From NCBI GenBank assembly GCA_001692895.1, contig KV748200.1, forward strand, positions 1,748,914 through 1,812,913: a DNA stretch of 64,000 nucleotides, written 5' to 3'. Origin of the DNA: Cenococcum geophilum 1.58 (Eukaryota; Ascomycota; Dothideomycetes; Gloniales; Gloniaceae). Under the pieces are notes generated by a model. The model was not told the origin of the DNA and ran no database searches. It was given only the letters and a program-made list of their open reading frames with translations. Position numbers and translations under genes: made by a program. Positions within the stretch are counted from its first letter, which is position 1; every line of letters starts with the position of its first letter. Shown in pieces: positions 11,631 to 23,106 of the stretch.

Positions 11631-14600
11631 TTACAACCCCGAGCTCTTCTCATTCTCATCCCCCTCATCCTCATTATCATCCTCTTCACCCTCATCATCA
11701 TGCTCCCCATCCCTATCTTCCTCATCCAGCGCCTTTTCAGTTTCGCTGATGTGGCTGCTTAACTCCTCCGCCTCCATTGGTTTGCCTTGCTTGCGTAGCG
11801 CTACCGCTAGCTTTTCCATGCTCTTCATTGTGTCAGGATGCCGCTCCCCAAGCCCTTTTCCTGAGAGATGCAGCACTTCTCGGTGCACTCTCTCGGCCTT
11901 ACCGTAATCGGCCTTGCTATCAAACAGGCAGGCCATATTGTACATACAAACCGATGTATCCGGGTGCTCCTTCCCTAGTCCTTTCTCGCTTAACGTGTTC
12001 CACCACTCACTGGCGAACACCAGTCACTGGCGAACCCCAAAAACCACCAAAAATCGGAAAAACTGCACCTTGATATCTTGACAACGGCTCAATAATAAAT
12101 TCCGAAATTTTATAATTAGCCTTTTATACCTATTTTAAACGTCTTATTAAATTTAAAAGGTAATCTATTAAGTAGCTTTAGAGATATTACAATTTAGCTC
12201 AAAAGTGGGGGCCAAAACCTAATATCTCAATAATGGCCAGGCTCATTACGCTAGAATTTTATTAAAAGTCTTAAGGTAGGCACAAAAGGCTAATTATAAA
12301 ATTTTAGAATTTATCACTAAGCCGTTGTTAAGATATCAAGGTGCAGTTTTTCCGATTTTTGGTGGTTTTTGGGGTTCGCCAGTGACTGGTGTTCGCCAGT
12401 GAGTGGTGGAACACGTTAGCTGCAGCGCTTCCTTTTGCAGCTTCGTCATATCTTTGCTGGGATTCTAACACACGCCCAAAATTCGTCATGGTCGTCACGG
12501 CATAAGGGTGCTCTCGCCCTAGTGTTGTCAGATACGACGTCCACACCTGGCGATACTTCTTCTCCGCTTCATCCCAGTTTTTCTGGGCCCGGAACACTCC
12601 CGCCAGGTGTCTATGCAGGATAGTGTCCGAATGCTCCTTGCCCAAAACCGTTTCATACAGACGTAGCACCTTGTCGTACGTTTCTTCAGCCTCCTGGTAC
12701 TTTCCTTGGCACTCTAGCGTCCCCGCCAAGCTCTCCATACTTGCCAATGTGAGTGGGTTATTCGGCCCCAATACAGTATCCCTCCCCTCTAAGGCTCGTC
12801 GGAGCAATTTCTCTGCTGCGTCGTACTTTCCCTGGTCCATTAGGATCACACCAAGCTCATCCATGCTCATTAGCGCATCCGTATCTTCCTTGCCCAGCAC
12901 CCTTTTCGTGTCCTTTAGAGTGCAACGTTGCATCTTTTCGGCATCATCGTAACGCCCCAAGCGCCTCAAGATCCTCCCAAGATCGTTCATACTCTTCAGC
13001 GTGGCGCGGTGGTCTTTTCCCAGAGTCTTCTTCCTCGCATCCAGTACTTGCTGGCAAAGTTTCTCAGCCTCATTGAACTCGCCCTGGTCCATCAGAACGA
13101 CCGCCAGCATTGACAAGCTAGTTAGAGTTTCGGTGTCATCTTTGCCGAGCAGCTTTTCATGTATATCGAAGGTGTGCTTGCAGTACACATGAGCAGTGGT
13201 GTATCGGCCCTGCTCCCATTCGCACCAGGCGGCTTTGTATAGCAGAGCAGCGTGAAGCAATTGCGACTCGCGAGACTCGAAGCCGTATGCGGATACAATG
13301 CGTACGTGCGGAGAGAGTGACTGACACTCGCCCCAAGAGCCAAACTCAGGGTTTGGAAATGCCTTCGAGAGCAGCTTAACCGCTTGTCCTTGGTACTCTC
13401 CACTTTTGCCTTGGGTCTCTAGCCAATCCCGGGTGGCTAGTTGGACGAGACGGTGCATTGTAAAGCTTTTTCGTCGTTGCTTCTAGTAATAAGTGAGAAA
13501 GCCTCCAGAAAGCATGTAGTGATTTAGACTCAATCGGTCCAAGAAGCAAAAATTTCGGGATGTCGCTGCGGTCCAAGACAGCCATCAAGGAAAGCAGCTC
13601 CGCTCCCTGCGGCTTCTGCTCCCGGATCCGCGTGAAGGAAAGCTGCCATGTTCGAATGGGGGATCCAGAAGGGCTGAGGCCTCTTCGAAGGTCGGCAACG
13701 AGCTCGAGTTCCAAAAAGCCGGTTACCTCGGAATCGCCTTTCCGGAGCATTCTGACGTACCCCGCTAGAGTTGTATTGCATTCAGAAATGTGCGCAGCAG
13801 CATGAGTGATTGCCAGCGGGAGATTCTCTAGCGTCGTCAGGAGCTCTTTCGTGTCTCCGTCTCGGGTCGCGGAATTAGGCGGGAGTTTCGATTGGAGCAA
13901 GGCTTCCGCTTCTGCCTCTAGCATATGCTGTACCTCAATGGTCTCGTTGCCCTCCGCCAGCCTCTTACCGACACGTGTATCTCTTGTAGTAATAATGATG
14001 AAGCCCTTTGGGCTTCTGGGAATATAATTCTCAAGTGGCGGACCGGCTGCGAGTGAAGTTCCACGCTCAAAAAACACATTAGAGTCATCAGCGTTATCCA
14101 GGATCATTAACCATGGCAATTTAGTCTCACTCAACCGTTTAGATACGGAATGAAATACGCTAATATCAGAATCCTTCGGCGGAGAGATACCGAGATTTTG
14201 CGCGATCATTATATATGCTTGCTCAAACGTCGCGGTGGTATCAGCACGGACCCAGAATACCCTGCCATGTGGATACTTCTCGTGGAATTGATAGCAATAC
14301 TCTATTGCTATTTGGGATTTTCTAGAAATTTCGGAGCGTTTCGGCGTGTATTTGCAAATGGTACCTTTCCAGGAGCTTACCCAACGCCACCAATACCGGC
14401 AAGAGCGACCCGAGGTTGAACCTCCAACTTGGCTTTGATCTTTGCAATGAGATCTTTACGGCCGACGAAGTGGGGGTCTCTTTGGAGTGAAATTAGGAAG
14501 GATTCTCTCCCTTTACAAGTATTAGCACCATTTTTGCTACTGGGAACCATTGCATGTGCACTAAATCTAGTTGTAAGGGGAAGGGCACGTTGATGTGATG

Positions 14601-16104
14601 AAAGTAGCCGTTTCCTTATTTTCGCCATAGCTCTATTACATATAAAGGCCTGCCCAAGCGGCTCACTTCCTTACACCTCTCAAGGATATTCATTGCCATT
14701 ATTAGGCATCGGTGGCTTACCGCGCTTTTCTTCCAACTTCTTCAAGCACCGCCGAAGCTCTCCCGCAACCTGGGTAAATCCGTCGTCATCTTCCGATCTG
14801 AACTCAGTCATGTCCATGTGATTATTATGTATCCCTATCGAGTTGTAGCTTGGCAGGATGGCGGAATTTTTCGGGACGACCTAGGTTGGACTCGTTAGCA
14901 ATGCAGCAGATAAAGGACGGGTACGCCTTGAGAAAAGTTGCGAAAGGTGGGGAGGTATTGGTTTTAAAAAGGTGGTGGCAATGCTCACTTCGCCGACGTC
15001 GGGAAGAGGAAGCTCTTCATAGAAGCAGGTGATGTCTATACGTCGATTTCCGGCTTCAATCCGCCGCCTCAATAAAGCGTGGAAGTCTTCTTTAATCCGA
15101 GCCAGCACCTCAGAATCAGTTTTGAGTACCTGGACAGTGTCCACGTTGAGTTGTTTCACGAGGCCGATCCATTTCGCTATAGATGCTGCCCATTCTGCCA
15201 GATCAGCACCCGAATGCGGTGTGCCGAGGAAAAGGATAGAGTATGTGCGTTCTATGATATTTCGTAGATGAGGCTCTGGACTTATCTCGGACGCTCGAAG
15301 AACCTACGCGCCACAGTTAGGCAACTTCTCAGAATCGGAACTATGCTGGGCAACTTACATCCTGACAAACAAGACCTCCAAGGCTATGAGAAATATAATG
15401 GGTCGATTGTTCTGTTACTATTAATAATGGCACCACACCCGCAAAAATAGATGGTCAGGCTCTCACAGTATCGTCCCTTTCTCGATATATTTGTAAACCA
15501 TTCAACAAGTTCCTGGCGTGATCGCCTACTCTGTTTGCCGAGGCTACCGATCGCCAGTCTGAGACGTTTGCGTCATATCCGAAGTTAGGATTCGAGTTTG
15601 GGGGAGCTGCTTGGGTAGAAGTGTCTGCGGCTAGGGGGTGTCTGCATTTTCAGCCGTCCATGTCTTCTCGCGATGTCCGGTCAGGCCGTGCACAAAGACG
15701 ATACTGAGAAAAGGATCTATTAGCGTAGATATTGTCGTGATTGCAGCTCAAAGGATATGAAGACCGTTACGCAGAGCAACAGACGGGTACTTGGAGATAC
15801 GTACCTAGGCGGAGAGAAAAGGTACGGAAGCACTTCGAGAAAATGGATAAAAAATTGGACTGGCCAACAGTAAAGTAAGCGCAGCGAACAAGGTATACCG
15901 CACATAAACTTGCTGAACCAAACACGTCATGACTAAGGCGGAGCGGAAGAATTAAGTGACATACTCAACCAGGGCCAAGTCTGTCTTGTAGAGTTCTTTG
16001 ATGCCAAATGCGATAGGAGCAGCTGGGGTTGAAGGTTTGGTCGAGCTGTTCTCCACTGGCCGACTCTGTTTCGCTTTGTCTTTCCGGAACCACTTCAGCC
16101 TCAT
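11631..16104 (-). pseudogene. NOD-like receptor pseudogene: SesB-type alpha/beta-hydrolase, NB-ARC, TPR
   Basis: Fungal NLR of the kind linked to self/non-self recognition (family knowledge). ATG at 16104 (MRLKWFRKDK) fits the family start. Likely introns are 15704-15964, 15412-15466, 15304-15358, 14881-14988, 14631-14720 and 14322-14380; most keep phase. The hydrolase domain shows DIVFVHGLTGH, nucleophile elbow SHSLGG, FLGTPHSGADLAEW and DSEVLARI. NB-ARC shows GIGGVGKSQIA (P-loop, made by joining the exons at 14381 and 14321), WLMILDNADD (Walker B), IIITTRD and LPLAI. A winged-helix stretch and MHRLVQLATRDWL follow, then about eight 42-residue TPRs (GKEHPDT type) and an acidic tail ending at the TAA at 11631. 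Breaks in this host gene: a TAG where Trp is expected (about 15630), one-base losses near 15577 and in the short exon 15359-15411, frame changes at about 13.46-13.54 kb, and a MITE in the TPR array. Assembly error could explain single-base losses but not the MITE. Confidence 0.85.
11993..12416. mobile_element. 424-bp Tc1/mariner-type MITE inside the NLR TPR region
   Basis: Long terminal inverted repeats of about 155-165 bp begin ACGTGTTCCACCAC at 11993 and mirror it to 12416. The outer 87 bp or so are identical and the inner part has drifted. TA lies directly outside both ends (11991-11992 and 12417-12418), as expected for a TA target duplication of the Tc1/mariner (Fot1/Pogo-like) group. Within each terminal repeat the motif TCACTGGCGAA occurs twice in tandem, a plausible transposase-binding repeat. 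There is no transposase frame, so it is non-autonomous. The TPR coding sequence continues on both sides, though frames differ by an indel at the junction. Confidence 0.88.
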
Positions 16105-17248
16105 CGTTAGAGAGTAGGAAGCTCGAATGTCTGATGCTTGCGAATTGTATCCACGATTGAAGTGAGATGACTAGCCCTTCGAGGTCGCTACTTGTTTGCA
16201 CACGTTATCGTTGTCAACATCCGTCGTATCCATTCCTACGGACGCAAATGGGAGTGAGACTCTTTCCACGTCGCTACTGCATCCCACCGGTGGGCTTCGT
16301 ATTTCCGGATATAACTGGTGAAGGTGCTCCGTTCGGTGTGGACGGCGCTGTCTCAGGCGCCTCATGCAAAGGTTGCCTTCAATTCACTAACCACTAATGC
16401 ACACAATTTTGGCTGCAGTCACACCCGTCATAAGCCTCGGGAGATTAATTAGTGGGTGCATTGCTTTTTAATCGGACTAGCATGCACACTTTTAGTGTTT
16501 CATTGCTAAATAAATATCGCCAATATTTGCGACTAACCATTGTTCATTATTGGTAGGGAGGTACTGCATAGCTCGAGGCTCGAAGTCCCCCAGAGCCCCC
16601 AGAGCTGAGTGGCCATGCACAGACCATTACACAGACCACTCTCGTAGTTTTCCTTTCCGAGCGATGGAGGGCGTCCAAGCCTTGGCGTCAGTATCACGTT
16701 GCCAAGATCTAGCTCAAACGAGAGTGTCTAATTGGCTAGATCCTTATCGATACGGTTGGAGGCAGACTAGCGTGCGAAGGGATAGAGAGCTCCACAGAGA
16801 ACCAAGGCCATGTTCTTTACCGCAGCCGTCGCAACTCCTGCCGCTTTTATAACTACTTGCCACGCTCTAATTGGCGTATGTGATTTACAGTCCGGTCAGG
16901 CCATTCCGATCGACGTACGAACAAATTGACATGCCTAGACCGTTGTCAAGTCGAGAGGCCTTCAAACCCTCGAAAGGTTAATGCTTCCCCAACTCACGCC
17001 CTCCGCTTTGCCACACGGATCGCAAATTCTTTGATGGTTCAGTTATGATGATGTTTTAAGTTAAAGGGAGGTAAATTCTTAAAAGACTGGCCCGTTGCGT
17101 AATGCAGCGTAGTTCATGAAGAAATACATAAGAAACGTAGTCTTGCCAGGAACAGAAGGTCTCCTCACCACCTTTCATATTGGCTAGGCCAGGCTCCCCT
17201 CATCTTCTCTTTCCCCCTCTCCCACTTCTGCTCCGGCCTCAAAGGTAA
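16105..17248. promoter_or_regulatory. Intergenic region: NLR 5' flank and P450 3' flank
   Basis: About 1.1 kb of normal, non-RIPped composition between two minus-strand genes. It must hold the promoter of the receptor gene (near 16.1-16.5 kb) and the 3' end of the P450 transcript (near 17.0-17.2 kb). A 100-codon plus-strand frame at 16550-16852 has no recognisable domain and is rich in Arg, Pro and Ser, so I treat it as chance. I identify no specific binding site. Confidence 0.4.
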
Positions 17249-18983
17249 CTAAATCTGGGACGCACGAGGCGTCAACCTGACTATCAATGGCCCCTTTCCC
17301 CAAACAAGATAGATGGCCTGGGAGTCCTGCCATTTGTCGTAGCTTCCATCCAGTACAAAGTCAAAATGGTACAGGACCCGAGCGATAATGACGCGCATCT
17401 CCGCGTACGCAAGATTCTTGCCAATGCAGTCGCGGGGGCCGTGGCTGAAGGGCCTGAAGGCGTCGCGGTTGTCCCCGTCGAACCGGCGCTCGTAGCGCGG
17501 ATGCGAGGCCGGTAGCCAGCGCTCGGGGCAGAAGGAGTTGGGATCGATAAAGTTGTTGGGATTGCGAAAGGTTGCCCACTGGCAGGTGGAGACCTGGGTC
17601 TGTTCAACGTCAGTTTTAAGGGCGGAGGTAACAGAAAACGGTGTTGTCTAAGTCTCAAGAACAGAAGCATAGGAATAAGGGTAAGCAGGACGTACACCCT
17701 TAGGAACATAATATCCCCCAACAACATCCCCTGGAGACACACGTGGCGGTGTCTCACCAGCTGGTGGATACACCCGAAGCGTCTCCTCGATGACAGCATC
17801 GAGATACTGTAGCGGCGCTGTAGTCCTTATGCTAACGTCATCCTCGCTCTTGAACGCACCGCGAATCTCATCCGCAAGCACGTTATACACCTTCGGGTTG
17901 CGCCCAAGGTAATAAAAGAAACCAGACAACGCTGTCGCTGTCGTCTCGCTGCCCGCCGTTATCAAAAGCGACAAGTTAGCGTGGATCTCATGCTCATGCA
18001 TACCCTTCTCTCCGTCCTGATTCGCCCGCATCATATATGTCATAAAGTCCCACCGCTTATTCGGCAACTCCCCCTGCGCCATACGCGTCTCGGCCTTGGC
18101 GATGCCCAGCTTTCGATGCTCATCGCTGTTCTCGATCTCCCTAGTACTTATAAATAAGCTGAAGAGGGGGCGAAGTAAGGGTAGAGCGTTCATAAACCGG
18201 CGTAGTGCCTGGCCACGCATGGACGGAAAGATAGTCAGCACCCAGGAGTGGTACTTGCTGTCATCAAGGCAGTGGAAACTATCCGTAAAGGTCAGGTCGC
18301 CAATAATGTCAAAGGTGATAAAGCTGAGCCAGCGGGTGATATCGACGGACTCGCCCTTCTTGGCGAAGAGGTCGAGTTTTTGAATTAGTTTGGAGATGTG
18401 CTGGGCGATGATGGGCTCCTGCTCATACATGGCGGCCTCGCTGAAGGCGTGGGCCAGTTGGCGGCGCTGCCGGCGGTGATCATCGCTATTTGATTGGATC
18501 ATGGATGCTTCGTCACCGGGAAAGAAGAAGCCCTTGATCTTGGAGAACTCTGCCTTGCCCTTGCGGTGGGCGTATACCTGGGGCCAGGCAATGGAACCAT
18601 CAAGGGCAAGGCGGTTAGGGGCAATACGTACGATGGGCCCGTATTGACGGTGTAGGCCGGCGACATGGCGAGCCCAAGCGCCTTGGACGTGTTCCTGGTA
18701 AAGATATGGTAGCTCTGTTACAGCTAGAAGCTTTGGGCCAGGGACTTTTGAGAGAGGATGGAACCAAAGGCGGTAAGAAATAACGCCAATGCCATACGCA
18801 ACTAGCTACGGATAGTTTGTCAGCTATAATGCCCTAATTCCTACAGCAAAAAGTCATGTTTTCGGAAAGATAAGTTAGCTTACTTACACCTCCTATAACG
18901 AGAGTAAAAAGTCCCGTTATGGACTGCAAGGTTTTAGTTGCCCTTTGCAGCAATAAGACTAAGGAGTAGTTGGGTAGCGGCAT
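17249..18983 (-). CDS. Cytochrome P450 monooxygenase, intact, 3 exons, 518 aa
   Basis: Membrane-bound class II haem monooxygenase, probably of secondary metabolism or xenobiotic oxidation. It should be ER-anchored and depend on NADPH-P450 reductase; the substrate is unknown. Exons are 18983-18888, 18805-17696 and 17599-17249 (96, 1110 and 351 nt, all phase 0). Introns of 82 and 96 nt have GTAAGT/TAG and GTACGT/CAG borders. The N-terminus (MPLPNYSLVLLL) leads into a hydrophobic anchor at about residues 21-42 and a PGPK hinge. Further motifs are I-helix AGSETTAT (about 316-323), ExxR in EETLRVYPP (373-376), PERW (427-430), and haem loop FSHGPRDCIG with ligand Cys460. No stop or shift was seen, so it looks functional. 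The style resembles fungal isotrichodermin C-15-hydroxylase/CYP65-like enzymes, but I cannot fix the family. No partner biosynthetic gene lies nearby. Confidence 0.9.
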
Positions 18984-19500
18984 CGTGGGCGTGTTAAGAC
19001 TATTAAGATAAGTGTAGTCGTAGTACGCTCTACAGTTTAATCTGTTGTCAACGCATAAGACTATACTTTATTAGTTAACAAAGATTACAAAAAAAAAGGT
19101 TACTTATTATGTTGGGAAAGAAGAAGCAACCTTAACAGCATTGTTATATAAAGTTTTAGAGACGGCTATAGTGCTACTTAAGTTATATTAACGGGCTACT
19201 TGTTAACCTAAGCATTTATTCCACAACAAGGAAGTATATAGAAGCGCTAAGGGACTTATCGGATAAACTGCAAAGGAGTGCTAAAAGGCCTACTCTCTGC
19301 GGAGAGCCGAGGAATAGGGCGGCCAATTAAATTTAATAGTGTTTATCGTATAACGTAAACCGTGGGGGTTAAGGGTAGCGAAAACGTGGGAAATAAGCCG
19401 ATACTCTTCCCCCCCTAGTTTAAAGGTTAAATTTTTCGCGGTAACTTAAGTTAAAAAAAAACTTTAAACTAGAGGGGGGAGAGTAGGAACTATGGCAAGT
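18984..19500. promoter_or_regulatory. 5' flank of the P450 gene grading into RIPped repeat
   Basis: About 500 bp upstream of the P450 start. Composition becomes increasingly AT-rich, with A-runs near 19090-19098, then C- and G-runs forming the hairpin listed separately. The core promoter should lie in the first few hundred bases. No TATA box or regulator site is distinct enough to name. Confidence 0.4.
19403..19484. repeat. Hairpin-forming inverted repeat about 0.42 kb upstream of the P450
   Basis: Left arm at about 19403-19427 (CTCTTCCCCCCCTAGTTT and following) pairs with right arm 19460-19484 (reverse complement with two or three mismatches), around a loop of about 32 bases. A further direct copy of the left arm with small changes lies at about 19641-19668. 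The segment could be the end of a transposon abutting Gypsy D, or a regulatory element of the P450. The direct repeat favours the transposon reading. Confidence 0.45.
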
Positions 19501-20360
19501 AACTAGCTAAATTCCCTCCCCCCCTCTCCCTCCCTCCCTAAGCAGGGGATAGAGTTTAGCTCTGTTAAAAGAGAGAAATATACTTCGCTATAGACACGAC
19601 TTTACCACGCTATATATACTCCCTAATATTACTCTTTTTCTCTTCCCCTCCTAATTTAAAGGTTAAGGATAAAGCTATAACTAATATACTATAAGAACTC
19701 CGCCCTAATTACCTTTAAAAGAAGGCCCTAGAGCTAAATCGCTCTATAGGATAGCTCTACCTTAGGATCTTATTAAATATATTAGATATTATAAACTCTA
19801 ATTCTTAAAATTATAGTATAACTATTAACTGCCGTCTTTAGTAGAATAATTAATAGGCTAATGCTTAAGTCCTAATTAATATAGGAGTTAGTAGTATAGG
19901 ATTTATTAATAAGATCTTTATATAAGATAATAGGTTTACTTTAAACCCCTTTAGCTAGCATATTGACTTATTTAGATTTAATAGTAAACGTACTATTTTA
20001 GGCAGTATTACCTATATGGTATACCTAAAATTTTAATACCTAAACTACAAAGAACTAATCAGGCTTTTTATTACTACCCTAGGCTATCTAATAATCCTTA
20101 AATAACCTTAGGTAAAGCTATATAAGGACACTATTAATTAGAATAACCTTAAGCTTCTATTTACCGCCTCCCGTTATAAGTAGAAGTGCATTATAATTTA
20201 CTACTTAGATCCTAAACTAAAATTTAGAAAGTTTACTAGATCTACTAGCCTAAACTTTTTATAAATATCTACCTAGTACCTAAGAAATTTACTTAATTTT
20301 ACTAACTTAAGAAATCTAATAAATTCTACTAGTATAAGATTTCCGCTAATATCTACTAAG

Positions 20361-20542
20361 TATTATAGGACCTAGTCAATCGAGGTATAAGCGCCGTAAA
20401 TAACGTATGCAAGCCTATATAATTAGATTGTTTATTAACGAGGATATTAAGCTGAGTAGTAGAAGGTGATAAAAAGGACGTCTATATATATATGCCAAGT
20501 CTTAAGCGAGCCCCTAACTAGATCTGTTACGGTGCCGTAACA
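20361..20542. mobile_element. Solo LTR 1 (family S), in Gypsy D
   Basis: A 182-bp segment closely similar to 22765-22949, with TGT/ACA-type ends blurred by transitions. It is flanked by CTAAG and CTAGG, a 5-bp target duplication differing by one transition. Having its own duplication, it is a solo LTR left by recombination, not one end of a pair with the second copy. It lies between the protease and reverse transcriptase regions of Gypsy D. Confidence 0.7.
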
Positions 20543-22764
20543 CTAGGGACTTAGAAATTATACTAAACTATATAAACTAATCCTAACTATAGTACTATCC
20601 CAAACTAAATAGAAGCTTAAGCTTAATATATAAAAGTATTAGAAGAACTAGTATTCTACTATAAAAAGGATACTTAAAGAACCTAAATATAAATCTAATA
20701 CTAACTCTACAATTAATATTTAACCTAAAACTAAACAAGAAACTATATAAGAAACTATAGATAATCTAAGCTCGCTTAATACCCTAGATATCTATATAAT
20801 TAGAGCTAACCTACTAGTATAACTTACTAAGAAACCTAAATATATAATCTTTGCTATTATAATAGCTAATATTAAAAAAGCCTTAGTATTAAAAAAGTAT
20901 ACCAACTCTACTATAAAGGTACTATTAGAGTACTATAAACGCCTAGATATATTCTTTTAAAAGGAAGCTAATAAGCTACTAAAATACTAACTGTATAACT
21001 ATAAGATCACACCCAAAGAAGGAAAATAGCCTAGATTTGGACCCCTATACAAGATATCCTAAAATAAACTCTAAGTACTATAGAAATATTTAGACGAGAA
21101 CCTAAGTAAAGGATTTATTAGAGTAAGTTTTCGCCTATAGCCGTATTAGTAATCTTTATTAAGAAACCTAGTAGCAGTTTATACTTCTATATAGACTACT
21201 AAGCTCTTAACGTTATTACTATTAAAAATTAATATCTAATCCCATTAATATAAGAGACACTAAACTAACTAAGGCTCGCTTCTATATAAAGCTTAATATT
21301 ATCTCTATCTTTAACCACCTCTGTATTATAAAAGGAGATAAATAGCTTATTATAATTTATACCCAATATAAACTATTTAAATACTTAATAACGGTATTTG
21401 GCCTTGCAAACGCCCTACGCTTATCTCAATACTATATAAATAATACCCTATATCCCTACCTAGATATCTTCTATACTATTTATGTTAATAATATACTAAT
21501 ATATAGTAATAAGCTAACTAAATATTAGAAATATATTGGCCCTATTATATAAGCCCTATATAGAGCTAATTTATAATTAAATATAGATAAATATAAGTTT
21601 TATACCTTAAACTTTTTATTTTTATAGACGGTATATAAATAGACATAAAGAAAGTTAAAGTAATTATAAACTAGTAAAGACCTAAGAACGTTAAGGATAT
21701 AAGAGCCTTTATAGGATTTGCTAATTTTTACTAATAGTTTATTAATAACTTCTCTGCCCTAGTTTTACCCCTTATATATAATCTAAAAGGATAAAGCCTT
21801 TATCTTTAATAAGGAATATAAGAAGGCATTTGCTTATTTAAAGGTTTTATTTACTATTATGCCTATACTCTAATACTTTAACCTAAAATATATAAGTGTT
21901 ATAGAAACCAATTTATCCAGTCACATTACTAAAGGCATTTTGTCTTAATATAACGAGGATAGAGTATTATACCCTATAGTATATTTCTTAAAATAACTAA
22001 GCCTAGCTAAATATAACTACAAGATCTATAATAAGAAATTATTAGGTATTATTAGATATTTTAAATAATAGTAACCTAAACTAGAAGGCGCTATATTTCT
22101 AATTAAGGTCCTTAGCAATTATAAAAACCTATAGTACTTTATAACTATAAAATAGCTAGGCTACTATTAAGCCCGCTAGTTAGAATACCTATGTTATTTT
22201 TAATTCTTAATTATATAATACTTAGGCGTTTAAGGCTAAAAGCCTAATACTCTAACCTAATACTTGTAAGACGCGCCAGTACAAAAAAAAAGCGTATTCC
22301 TACTAAAACTAGATCCTACTCTACCCTAAACTATTTAATTCTTCTACTAAAAACTTTATAGTATACGTCTTTAAAATAACCAATTAATTAATTAAATAGA
22401 TTATAGTTAATCAATACCTAAATAATGAGTTTGTTTAAAAGACGCTTAAGCTAACTTAAGATAATATTAGATGCTTTAAAGAGATTTTATTAAGTAAATA
22501 TAAAGCTTATAGAGACCGCTTATACTATTAAAACCGCCTAATTATACCTAACTATAATAAACTTAAGCTTCTTAAATATGTATATAATCTACTAGTAGCC
22601 GGCCATATAGGCTAAAGAAAAACCCTAGAACTACTCTAATAAGAACACTATTAGCCGAATATATATAACACGATATAATGGAATATCTTTAGCTATTAGA
22701 CCTACTAATAAGCTAAGGCTTTATATAAGATGTATAATGGCCTCCTAAAGCTATTATCTATTCT

Positions 22765-22949
22765 TGTTACGGCGACTTAGTTAATTAAGACTCTAGCAAT
22801 ATAATATAACGAGCGCAAGCCTATATAATTGGATTGTCTATAAACTTAGATATTAAGATAAGGAGCAGAAGGTGGAAAAGGACATGTCTATATATATATG
22901 CCAAGGCTTAAGCGAGCCTCCTAACTAGATCTGTTACGGTGCTGTAATA
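22765..22949. mobile_element. Solo LTR 2 (family S), in Gypsy D
   Basis: A 185-bp segment beginning TGTTACGGCGAC and ending in GTAATA, flanked on both sides by ATTCT (22760-22764 and 22950-22954). It is the same family as the copy at 20361. A stretch of about 30 bp (CGCAAGCCTATATAATTGG and its continuation) also occurs, reverse-complemented, in the LTRs of Gypsy A, so the two families are related. It lies between the RNase H and integrase regions of Gypsy D. Confidence 0.8.
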
Positions 22950-23106
22950 ATTCTAAACCAAAATGAGAAGGATATTTTAATTAACTTTATTATTATAGTA
23001 TTTATAAACTAACTATTTAAGATAAGATACTTAATTGCCTGCTCTAATATATTAATACCTACTATTACCTAATTATTTCTAGATTACATATAGAAACCCT
23101 ACAGAC

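Noticed and set aside
12435-13192. Plus-strand frames opposite the TPR region
   Set aside because: They mirror the strongly coding minus-strand TPR repeats and carry no family motif of their own.
15412-15466. Reading straight through this segment as coding
   Set aside because: It contains a TGA and breaks the hydrolase alignment. Treated as an intron (GTGAGA to CAG) it joins ERDDT to NNRPIIF in the expected place.
16550-16852. 100-codon plus-strand frame between the NLR and the P450
   Set aside because: No recognisable motif and atypical composition, positioned where the 3' flank of the P450 and distal NLR promoter would be.
17284-17799. 171-codon minus-strand frame overlapping the end of the P450
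   Set aside because: It is the wrong frame read through the 17600-17695 intron. The spliced frame with the haem loop explains the region.
20361-22949. The two family S LTRs as the ends of one 2.6-kb LTR element
   Set aside because: Each copy has its own 5-bp duplication (CTAAG/CTAGG and ATTCT), and the sequence between them is continuous Gypsy D coding region, so they are independent solo LTRs.
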